From contig NZ_DBGCTQ010000080.1 of the NCBI RefSeq assembly GCF_048388525.1, forward strand, positions 1 to 17,281: a stretch of DNA of 17,281 nucleotides. The letters are read 5' to 3'. The notes beneath the pieces were generated by a model. That model was not told where the DNA came from. It did no database searches and saw only the letters and a list, made by a program, of their open reading frames with translations. The translations under genes were made by a program, and so were the position numbers. Position 1 is the first letter of the stretch; each line of letters begins with the position of its first letter. Positions 1 through 6,562 of the stretch are shown one piece after another. This DNA comes from BQOK01 sp048388525 (GTDB lineage Bacteria; Bacillota; Clostridia; Oscillospirales; Ruminococcaceae).

Positions 1-1708
1 CCTCGCCGAAGCTGAAGCCCTCCACCGAAAGGCCCGCCTCCACCCGGTCCAGCAGGCCCTGGCAGCGCTTGCGCACCCGCAGGATGCGCGCCGGCTCCTG
101 GCTGCGCAGCGCCTCGCCGAAGGCCTGCGCCGCCTGGGCGATCACATCCCGCGTTTCGCCCAATGCCTCTTCCCACAGGCGCTCGGCCCGTGCCAGCACC
201 AGGCGGTTTTCCTCCTGGTCGCGGGGGTGGATCTTAAGGCCCTGCAATTGGGCCAGCCGCTTTTTGGCCTCCGCCTCGGTCATGCCGCTGCCCCTGCCCA
301 CCAGCACGGTGCTGATGGTCTTTTGGGTGGAAAGGCTCTTGGCCTCCACCTCCAGAATCCCGTTGATGTCGTAAGTAAAGCGCACCGCCGCGCCCTCCTT
401 GCCCGCCGGGGCCGGGGGCACGGGCAGGTCCAGCTCGCCCAGCTTCAGGTTGTCCCTGCAATACATGGCGTCGCCCTGGTACACCTGGATCCGCAGGCGG
501 TCCTGCCCGTTGGAAACAGTGTAGTAATTTTCCACCTTGCTGGTGGGCAGAGCGCTGTTGCGCTCAATGATCGGGCTCATCAGCAGGTTGTCCTCATCCG
601 TGGGGTTGTGCACTCCCACCCCCAGCGTAAAGGGGCAGATGTCGGTGAGCACCATCTCCTTCAGGTTTTCCTCCCGCGCCTTCATGGCCGCATACAATCC
701 CGCGCCCTGGGCCACCACCGTGTCCGGGTGCCCGGCGTCCAGCAGCTGGCTGCCCAAAAGGTGGTTCAGGTACTGGCGCACCACCGGCATTTTGCAGCTG
801 CCCCCCACCGGCACCACGCCCTTCAGCTCCTCCGCGGAAATTCCGCTGTCCTTCAGGGCCTTTTGCAGCGGGGCGCGCATGCGGCTGAACAGTGTGGCGG
901 CCCCCTCAATGAGCTTTTGCCCCGTCAGCCCCATCGAGCCCTCCAGCCCGGGCAGGTCCAGCACCATCATCGCCATGGGCGACTCGGTCAAAGTGCGCTT
1001 GCATTGTTCTGCCTGCGCCAGCAAAATGGCCTTTTTCTCCGGGGGCAGCCCGCCATAGTCAATGCCGTTCTGCTGGCAGTACATGTGGGCGATGGCCGCG
1101 TCAAAATCGTTGCCGCCAAGCTGGTTGTCACCGCTTACGGCCAAAATGTTCACCACGTTTTCAAAGCAGTCCACCACCGAAACATCCAGCGTGCCGCCGC
1201 CAAAATCATACACCAGAAACGCGGCGTCCCCCTGGGCGGGGTCATAGCAGGCAAGGGCGGCGGCGCTGGGCTCGTTGATGAGCCGGTCCACCTTCAATCC
1301 CGCCAGCATGCCCGCCCGCTTGGTGGCCGCACGCTGCCGGTCGGTAAAGTAAGCGGGCACGCTCACCACAGCCTCCTCCACCGCTTCGCCCAAAAAGGCC
1401 TCCGCGTCCTCCTTCAGGCGGCGCAGCACCAGCGCCGAGAGCTCCTCCGGGCTGAACAGCTTCTGGTCCAGCAAAAATTGCCGGGTGGTTCCCATGCTGC
1501 GCTTAAACGCGGCGGCCGTGCGGCCGGGGTGGGTGATGAGCCGCTCCTTTGCGGCCTGCCCCACCAGCACGGTGCCGTCCTCGTCCATGCTCACCACGCT
1601 GGGGGTCAATACCTCGCCGAAGGCGTTGGGGATCAGCTGGCAGCGGCCTCCCCGATACACAGCCGCCAGGCTGTTGGTGGTTCCAAGATCAATGCCAATA
1701 ATGGGCAT
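1..1708 (-). CDS. hscC: HscC-like Hsp70 family chaperone (partial, runs off left edge)
   Basis: This is a cytosolic Hsp70-type ATP-dependent chaperone. Reading leftward from ATG at 1706-1708 gives 569 uninterrupted codons with no stop before the edge. The N-terminal actin-like ATPase domain is clear: phosphate-1 motif GIDLGTTNS (residues 5-13), NEPSAAALA (145-153), phosphate-2 motif VYDFGGGTLDVS (167-178), LGGNDFD (197-203) and VPVGGSCKMP (299-308). A substrate-binding beta domain follows (about 355-470), then a short helical tail. The wording ERLITHP (55-61), AAFKRSMGT (66-74) and SALVLRRLKEDAEAFLG (91-107) matches the HscC subfamily better than DnaK. HscC proteins are usually about 560-570 residues, so the stop should lie just outside the window. 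The gene starts 62 bp after the murE stop with no terminator between, so it is probably the last gene of an asnB-murE-hscC operon. The client is unknown. A purine stretch about 14 nt upstream is a weak SD. Confidence 0.9.
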   Translation of the reverse strand, partial: MPIIGIDLGTTNSLAAVYRGGRCQLIPNAFGEVLTPSVVSMDEDGTVLVGQAAKERLITHPGRTAAAFKRSMGTTRQFLLDQKLFSPEELSALVLRRLKEDAEAFLGEAVEEAVVSVPAYFTDRQRAATKRAGMLAGLKVDRLINEPSAAALACYDPAQGDAAFLVYDFGGGTLDVSVVDCFENVVNILAVSGDNQLGGNDFDAAIAHMYCQQNGIDYGGLPPEKKAILLAQAEQCKRTLTESPMAMMVLDLPGLEGSMGLTGQKLIEGAATLFSRMRAPLQKALKDSGISAEELKGVVPVGGSCKMPVVRQYLNHLLGSQLLDAGHPDTVVAQGAGLYAAMKAREENLKEMVLTDICPFTLGVGVHNPTDEDNLLMSPIIERNSALPTSKVENYYTVSNGQDRLRIQVYQGDAMYCRDNLKLGELDLPVPPAPAGKEGAAVRFTYDINGILEVEAKSLSTQKTISTVLVGRGSGMTEAEAKKRLAQLQGLKIHPRDQEENRLVLARAERLWEEALGETRDVIAQAAQAFGEALRSQEPARILRVRKRCQGLLDRVEAGLSVEGFSFGE

Positions 1709-1770
1709 AACGTATGTTCAAACCTCTCTTTGTTTAATGCTGTGCAATAAAAATTCATCCGCGCCGGAGC

Positions 1771-3249
1771 CTATTCCAGCCCGATCCGCGCCGCGTATTC
1801 CTCAATGAGCTCCCGCTCAAGGAACGGAGTCTTCTCGCCCATGCGGTCCCGGTAAGCCTCATGCCCCTTGCCGATCACCGCGATCAGATCGCCCTCCCGG
1901 GCGTGATCCAGCGCATAGTGGATGGCTTCCAGCCGGTCCGGGATCTCCACGTACGGCACGTCGGCCCGGCCCTGCGCAATGCCCACCTTGATGTCGGCAA
2001 TGATATCCTCCACCCGCTCAAAGCGGTTGTTGTCCTCGGTCAGGATCAAAAAGTCCGCCATTTTGCTGGCCACCTCGCCCATGCCGTAACGGCGCAGGCG
2101 GCTCCGGTCGCCTCCGCAGCCAAACAGCACCACCAGGCGTTTGGGGTGGTACGCCCGCAGGGTGGACAGCAGATTCTCAGCGCCCGACTCATTGTGGGCA
2201 AAATCGATCAGCACGGTGAACTTTTTGCTCACCGGCACGATCTCCACCCGGCCCTTTACCGTCAGGCGCTCCAGCCCTTCCAGAATCGCCTTCCGCTCCA
2301 GGCCCAGCACCCGGCCCACCGCAATGGCGGCCAGGCTGTTGTACACGGTGAATTCGCCCGGCATGTTCACCTTCACGTCCATCGTTTCCGTGCCCGTCAC
2401 CCGGTAAGAGATGCCCAAAAAATGTTCCGAGCGTTCCAGCCGCATGTCCGTGCCCTGAAACTCCACCCCTTCGTGCATTCCGTACGTCACCAGCCGGCAG
2501 GTGTGCCCCGCCAGCAGGGTGTTGCAGTTTTTGTCGTCCCAGTTCACCACGCCCACGTCGCACCGGCGGAACAGCTGCCCCTTCCAGGCCCGGTATTCCT
2601 CAAAACTGGCATGCTCGCCCGGGCCGCCGATGTGATCCGGGTAAAGATTGGTGAACACGCCCACATCGTAATGGATGCCGGTCACCCGGTCCATCATCAG
2701 CCCCTGGCTCGACACCTCCATCACCACGCTGTCGCATCCGGCCGCCAGCATCTCGCTGAACATCTTCTGCAGCTCATAACTCTCGGGGGTGGTGTTGATC
2801 AGGGTGTGGCCCACCTGGCCGTAAGCCACGCCGTTTGTTCCAATGATCCCGCAGCTGCGCCCCGCGGCCAGCAGCACCGAGCGGATCATGTGGGCGGTGG
2901 TGGTTTTGCCCTTGGTCCCGGTCACCCCGATCATGGTCATACGCTTTGCGGGGTTGCCGAAAAAGTTGCAGCTCATCAGCGCCAAAGCCCGCCGGCTCGA
3001 TGGCACCTGGATCACCGTCACCCCCTGGGGCGTCTCCTCCAGCTTGTGCTGGATCACCAGCACCCCGGCGCCGCTCATCACCACGTCGGCGGCGTAGTCG
3101 TGGCTGTCGCGGGTGGTTCCCACAATGCACACAAAGGCCACCCCGATCTGTACCTTGCGGGAATCGTACACGATGTCCCGCACCTCGGCGGAAAGGTCTC
3201 CCTGCACCAGGGTGTACTCCACACCCTCCAAAAGCTGTTCCAGTTTCAT
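1771..3249 (-). CDS. murE: MurE: UDP-N-acetylmuramoyl-dipeptide ligase adding the third stem-peptide residue
   Basis: This cytosolic Mur ligase uses ATP to couple a diamino acid to UDP-MurNAc-L-Ala-D-Glu during peptidoglycan precursor synthesis. The 492-residue length is normal. Visible landmarks are an N-terminal UDP-binding domain with DSRKVQIGVAFV (29-40), the P-loop GVTGTKGKTTT (108-118), NTTPESYE (152-159) and EVSSQG (178-183). The likely carbamylated lysine lies in EYRAWKGQLF (218-227). The C-terminal domain has DFAHNES (349-355), FGCGGDRSRLRR (376-387), DNNR (406-409) and the MurE signature GKGHE (460-464). DNNR sits where meso-DAP enzymes have DNPR and L-Lys enzymes such as that of S. 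aureus have DNPA. Arg409 favours meso-DAP, but the lost proline leaves this open. DFAHNES replaces the usual DYAHTPD; AHN variants occur in other clostridial MurE proteins as I recall them. The start at 3249 has a G-rich SD just upstream. The gene lies 25 bp after asnB copy 1, implying co-transcription. Confidence 0.93.
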   Translation of the reverse strand: MKLEQLLEGVEYTLVQGDLSAEVRDIVYDSRKVQIGVAFVCIVGTTRDSHDYAADVVMSGAGVLVIQHKLEETPQGVTVIQVPSSRRALALMSCNFFGNPAKRMTMIGVTGTKGKTTTAHMIRSVLLAAGRSCGIIGTNGVAYGQVGHTLINTTPESYELQKMFSEMLAAGCDSVVMEVSSQGLMMDRVTGIHYDVGVFTNLYPDHIGGPGEHASFEEYRAWKGQLFRRCDVGVVNWDDKNCNTLLAGHTCRLVTYGMHEGVEFQGTDMRLERSEHFLGISYRVTGTETMDVKVNMPGEFTVYNSLAAIAVGRVLGLERKAILEGLERLTVKGRVEIVPVSKKFTVLIDFAHNESGAENLLSTLRAYHPKRLVVLFGCGGDRSRLRRYGMGEVASKMADFLILTEDNNRFERVEDIIADIKVGIAQGRADVPYVEIPDRLEAIHYALDHAREGDLIAVIGKGHEAYRDRMGEKTPFLERELIEEYAARIGLE

Positions 3250-3274
3250 TCAATAGCCCCCCTCTTTGCCTTGT

Positions 3275-5107
3275 TTATCGCTTTACAAAGTACTCGTCGT
3301 ACCAGGTAAGGAACATGAATACGCACCAGATCTGGCGCCAGTTGTCCCGCTTGCCGCTCACGTGCTGATCCAGCAGCTTTTCCAGGCGCTTTGTGTTGAA
3401 GAACTGCGCCGCCGCCTCGCTGGTAAAAGCCTTGCGCACAATGGCGGCGTATTTTTCCTGCCGCAGCCAGGCCCGCACCGGCACCGGGAAGCCCAGCTTT
3501 TTTTTGTCGGCCGTCTTTTCCGGGATCTCCCGCGCCGCGGCGCCCCGCAGCGCCAGCTTTGTGTTTGCGGCGCTGGCCCTGCATTCCACCGGGATACGGC
3601 GCGCCGTCTCAAACACCTCTTTGTCCAAAAAGGGCACCCGCAGCTCCAGGCTGTTGGCCATGCTCATCTTGTCGGCCTTCAGCAGGATATCCCCCACCAT
3701 CCACAGGTGCAGGTCGGTGTACTGCATCCGGGTCACCGGGTCCTGGCCCTTCGTCTTTTCAAAATACGGGCGGGAAAGGTCGGTGGGCTTCACCCTCCCG
3801 GTGTAGCGGCGCAGCAGCTTTTTTTTCTGCCGTTCCCCCAAAAGGTTTGTGTTGCCGATGTAGCGCTCCTCCAAAGGCTTTGCGCGCCGCACCAAAAAGT
3901 TCACGCCCCGTACCGGGGGCAGCTTTTCCGCCGCCCAGCCCACCGCGCGCCGCAGCACCGCGGGCACCCGGTCATACCAGCTCACGGTAAAGGGTTCCTT
4001 ATAAATGTTGTAGCCGCCGAAAAACTCGTCGGCCCCCTCGCCCGAAAGGCACACCTTCACCTGCTTTGCGGCCTCCCGGTTCACAAAATACAGTGCCACG
4101 CTGGCCGCGTCGGCCAGGGGTTCGTCCATGTGGTACTGGATCTTGGGCAGGTTCTGCCAATACTCCTCCGGCTCGATGCGGTAGGCGTAGTTTTCCACCC
4201 CCAAAAACTTGCTGAAGCCGGCCGCGTAGTCGGTCTCATCGTACTGCTTGTCGGCAAATCCCACGGTAAAGGTCTTATCCACATGGGCCAGGTGGGCCAT
4301 ATAGCTGGAATCCACGCCGGACGAGAGGAACGAGCCCACCTCCACGTCGCTGATCTTGTGGGCCGCCACGCTCTCTGCCATTTTATGTTGGATCTCGGTC
4401 TCCCAGTCCTCCAGCGTGCGGCTGCCGTCCGGCTCAAAGCTTGGCTCCCAGTAGCGGCGCACGGTCGCTTCGCCCCCTTTCCAGCGCAGGAAGTGGGCGG
4501 GCGGCAGCTTTTTCACCCCCTCAAAAAAGGTGTTCTCCCCCGGGGAATACTGGTAGGTCAGATACAGCTCCAGCTGGCTCTCGTTGAGCTTTTTTTCAAA
4601 ACCCGGGTGGGGCAAAAAGCTCTTGATCTCGCTGCCGAACAAAAACTCGCCCCGCCCGTTCTGGTAATAATAAAAGGGCTTGATGCCAAAATGGTCCCGG
4701 GCGCAGAAAAGGCTCTTGTCCTTTTCGTCCCACAGGGCAAACGCAAACATGCCCCGCAGCCGGGCCAGCATCCCCTCGCCCCACTCCTCGTAGCCGTGCA
4801 GCAGCACCTCGGTGTCTGAGTGGTCGGTTGCAAACACGTGCCCTGCCTCTGCCAGTTCCCCCCGCAGCTCCATAAAATTATAGATCTCGCCGTTGAACAC
4901 AACGGCCAGGGTCTTATCCTCGTTGAACATGGGCTGGGTGCCGCCCGCAAGGTCGATGATCGACAGGCGCCGGTGCCCCAGGGCCACGTCGTCGGCGTAA
5001 TATTCGCCCGCGCCGTCCGGCCCCCGGTGGGCAATGGCGGCGGTCATGGCCTTCAAGATTTTTTGTTTATCGCTTCTGCGGCCGGTAAAGCCTGTAATTC
5101 CACACAT
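3275..5107 (-). CDS. asnB: Glutamine-hydrolysing asparagine-synthetase-like amidotransferase, copy 1
   Basis: This 610-residue class II glutamine amidotransferase fused to an ATP-pyrophosphatase synthetase domain transfers glutamine-derived ammonia to an adenylated carboxylate. Free aspartate is the textbook substrate, but relatives (LtsA of Corynebacterium, AsnB1 of Lactobacillus plantarum, AsnH of Lactococcus) amidate carboxylates in peptidoglycan precursors. The start was set at 5107 because it gives MCGITG with the catalytic Cys at position 2. An in-frame Met 19 codons upstream lies inside the promoter and palindrome and would bury that Cys. Other motifs are AHRGPDG (26-32), GHRRLSIIDL (44-53), FNGEIYN (71-77), the PP-loop SSGVDSS (262-268) and LSGEGADEFFGGY (354-366). 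No key residue is missing. It starts the leftward operon with murE (25 bp downstream). The neighbouring Mur ligase and ATP-grasp ligase make a cell-wall amidation role more attractive than Asn biosynthesis, but that is inference. Confidence 0.92.
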   Translation of the reverse strand: MCGITGFTGRRSDKQKILKAMTAAIAHRGPDGAGEYYADDVALGHRRLSIIDLAGGTQPMFNEDKTLAVVFNGEIYNFMELRGELAEAGHVFATDHSDTEVLLHGYEEWGEGMLARLRGMFAFALWDEKDKSLFCARDHFGIKPFYYYQNGRGEFLFGSEIKSFLPHPGFEKKLNESQLELYLTYQYSPGENTFFEGVKKLPPAHFLRWKGGEATVRRYWEPSFEPDGSRTLEDWETEIQHKMAESVAAHKISDVEVGSFLSSGVDSSYMAHLAHVDKTFTVGFADKQYDETDYAAGFSKFLGVENYAYRIEPEEYWQNLPKIQYHMDEPLADAASVALYFVNREAAKQVKVCLSGEGADEFFGGYNIYKEPFTVSWYDRVPAVLRRAVGWAAEKLPPVRGVNFLVRRAKPLEERYIGNTNLLGERQKKKLLRRYTGRVKPTDLSRPYFEKTKGQDPVTRMQYTDLHLWMVGDILLKADKMSMANSLELRVPFLDKEVFETARRIPVECRASAANTKLALRGAAAREIPEKTADKKKLGFPVPVRAWLRQEKYAAIVRKAFTSEAAAQFFNTKRLEKLLDQHVSGKRDNWRQIWCVFMFLTWYDEYFVKR

Positions 5108-5161
5108 ACGCTCTCTTTTCCCTTCCCTGTCGGCGGTTTTTCCCAAAAGGGTACAAAACCC

Positions 5162-5191
5162 CAATATGTAGTTTATTATACTACAATATTG
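5162..5191. promoter_or_regulatory. Imperfect 30-bp palindrome over the asnB copy 1 core promoter
   Basis: The left arm CAATATGTAGT (5162-5172) faces the right arm ACTACAATATTG (5180-5191) across a 7-bp centre, with one extra base in the right arm. The inner TGTAGT/ACTACA arms are perfect. The element covers the -10 box and probable start site of the leftward promoter, a typical repressor position. No repressor is encoded beside it, so the binding protein is unknown. Confidence 0.5.
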
Positions 5192-5205
5192 CCCAGTTTA
5201 AAAGG
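5175..5205 (-). promoter_or_regulatory. Promoter of the leftward asnB-murE-hscC operon
   Basis: On the minus strand a perfect TATAAT box lies at 5175-5180. A weak -35 (TTTTAA-like) sits about 17 nt upstream. The start site would be near 5168, giving a leader of about 60 nt before asnB. The weak -35 and the overlapping palindrome suggest regulated rather than constitutive expression. Confidence 0.6.
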
Positions 5206-5217
5206 GGGCCGCCCGGT

Positions 5218-5247
5218 TTGACAACCCCGCCCCGAAAGAAGTAAAAT
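5218..5247 (+). promoter_or_regulatory. Promoter of the rightward ATP-grasp/asnB copy 2 operon
   Basis: A consensus TTGACA (5218-5223) and TAAAAT (5242-5247) are separated by 18 bp. Transcription should start near 5254, about 30 nt before the ATG at 5285. It is back to back with the asnB copy 1 promoter, so both operons could respond to a shared control region. Confidence 0.7.
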
Positions 5248-5284
5248 AAGCAGGAATACAAAAGCAAGGGATGGATGAAGCGAT

Positions 5285-6505
5285 ATGGCAGATTTTCTTC
5301 CGGTGCTCCTGGGCAGCGATGCGAACGTTTACGGCATGGCCCGCAGCTTTTACATGGAATACGGCGTCACCAGCCTCGCCATCGGCAAGGGCCGCCTTGC
5401 CCCCACCGCCAACTCAAAGCTGGTGCAGATGGCCGTGGTGGAGCCCTGTCTGGAAAACGACGAGGTGTTCCGCCGCACCCTCACGGATTTTGCCCATGCG
5501 CATCCCGGCAAAACGCTGGTGCTGGTGAGCTGCGGCGACAATTACACCGGCCTGATGGCCCGCAGCCGCGCGGCGCTGGAGCCCTTTTATAAGTTCGCCT
5601 GCCCCACCCCTGAGCTGGTGGAACAGCTGGACACCAAGGAATTTTTCTATCATGCCTGCCGGGCGCACGGCCTGTCCTATCCCCAGACCTTTGGCTGCAC
5701 CAACCAGAACTACAAAACCGTGGAGCTGCCCTTCGCTTTCCCCTGCATCATCAAGCCCTCCAACAGCGTGGCCTACTGGAACTGCCGCTTCCCCCACAAA
5801 AAAAAGGTCTTTGTCGCCTACAACAAGGAAGAATTCAACGCCATCACCGCCGCCATCTACTCCTCCAGCTATCAGGACAACCTGGTGCTCCAGGAATACA
5901 TCCCCGGCGACGACAATTGCATGCGGGTGCTGAACTGCTATTCCGGCCTGGACCACAAGGTAAAGCTCATGGCCCTGGGCCGCCCCCTGCTGGAGGAACA
6001 AACCCCCGAGGGCATCGGCAACTACGCCGCCATCCTCTCCATCAAGGACGAAGAACTGATGCAGCGCATGAAGTCCTTCCTCGAGGACGTGGGCTGGGAG
6101 GGCTTTTCCAACTTCGACATGAAGTACGACGCGCGTGACGGCCAGTATAAATTGTTTGAGATGAATCCCCGCCAGGGGCGCTCCAGCTTTTTTGTCACCG
6201 CCAGCGGCTACAATCTGGCCAAATGGCTGGTGGAGGACGTGGTGGAGCACAAATCCCAGGGCCTCACCATCGCCGACGCCGAGCATCTGTGGATGATCGC
6301 CCCCGCGGGCATCCTGCGGCGCTATTTAAAGGACGAAGCGCTTTTGGCCGAGGCAAAGCGCCTGATGCGGCAGGGCAAGGTGAGCCATCAGCTGTTCTGC
6401 AAAGAAGACGCGGGCCTCAAGCGCCGGGTGTGGTATATCAAAAACCAGCTCAACAACTTCCGCAAATACAAGCGCTATTTCGGCAACAAGGGCCTGGTGG
6501 ACTGA
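5285..6505 (+). CDS. ATP-grasp carboxylate-amine ligase, D-aspartate-ligase (Asl)-like
   Basis: The 406-residue product is a cytosolic ATP-grasp enzyme, which joins an acyl-phosphate-activated carboxylate to an amine. The N-terminus VLLGSDANVYGMARSF (7-22) closely resembles what I recall of Aslfm of Enterococcus faecium. That enzyme activates the beta-carboxyl of D-Asp and attaches it to the side chain of the third stem residue of peptidoglycan precursors. ATP-grasp landmarks are the nucleotide lysine in IIKPSN (155-160), QEYIPGDD (203-210), FDMKYD (277-282) and the metal-binding FEMNPRQGRSS (291-301). No signal peptide or membrane segment is seen. The start at 5285 is the only one in frame near the promoter; the nearby ATG at 5271 is out of frame, and the SD is weak. 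The gene begins an operon with asnB copy 2, the same pairing of ligase and amidotransferase used for D-Asp/D-Asn cross-bridges in lactic acid bacteria. ATP-grasp membership is sure; the exact substrate is not. Confidence 0.8.
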   Translation: MADFLPVLLGSDANVYGMARSFYMEYGVTSLAIGKGRLAPTANSKLVQMAVVEPCLENDEVFRRTLTDFAHAHPGKTLVLVSCGDNYTGLMARSRAALEPFYKFACPTPELVEQLDTKEFFYHACRAHGLSYPQTFGCTNQNYKTVELPFAFPCIIKPSNSVAYWNCRFPHKKKVFVAYNKEEFNAITAAIYSSSYQDNLVLQEYIPGDDNCMRVLNCYSGLDHKVKLMALGRPLLEEQTPEGIGNYAAILSIKDEELMQRMKSFLEDVGWEGFSNFDMKYDARDGQYKLFEMNPRQGRSSFFVTASGYNLAKWLVEDVVEHKSQGLTIADAEHLWMIAPAGILRRYLKDEALLAEAKRLMRQGKVSHQLFCKEDAGLKRRVWYIKNQLNNFRKYKRYFGNKGLVD

Positions 6506-6512
6506 CGCCCCG

Positions 6513-6535
6513 CGGCCCCGCCCTGCGCGGGGCCG
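6513..6535 (+). other. Intercistronic GC-rich hairpin without a U-tract
   Basis: Arms CGGCCCCGC (6513-6521) and GCGGGGCCG (6527-6535) pair perfectly around a 5-nt loop in the 57-bp gap between the ATP-grasp gene and asnB copy 2. No T-run follows, so it is more likely an mRNA-stability or processing element than a terminator. Confidence 0.5.
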
Positions 6536-6562
6536 GCCTCAAACCTATAAAAAGGAGCAGCT

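Noticed and set aside
227..1750. 507-codon plus-strand open frame
   Set aside because: It is antisense to the HscC-like gene, rich in His/Gln/Arg/Ala, has no family motifs and is a by-product of high GC and codon bias.
1861..3309. 482-codon plus-strand open frame
   Set aside because: Antisense shadow of murE with low-complexity His/Ala/Gly composition and no SD.
3266..4819. 517-codon plus-strand open frame
   Set aside because: Antisense shadow of asnB copy 1; the minus strand has intact catalytic motifs throughout.
5108..5164. N-terminal extension of asnB copy 1 to an upstream in-frame Met
   Set aside because: It would place 19 residues before the catalytic Cys2 and start inside the promoter palindrome; processing at MCGITG needs the 5107 start.
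5108..5167. Riboswitch or T-box leader before asnB copy 1
   Set aside because: The leader is only about 60 nt with no terminator-antiterminator structure or T-box core.
5414..6286. 290-codon minus-strand open frame
   Set aside because: Antisense shadow of the ATP-grasp gene without recognisable domains.
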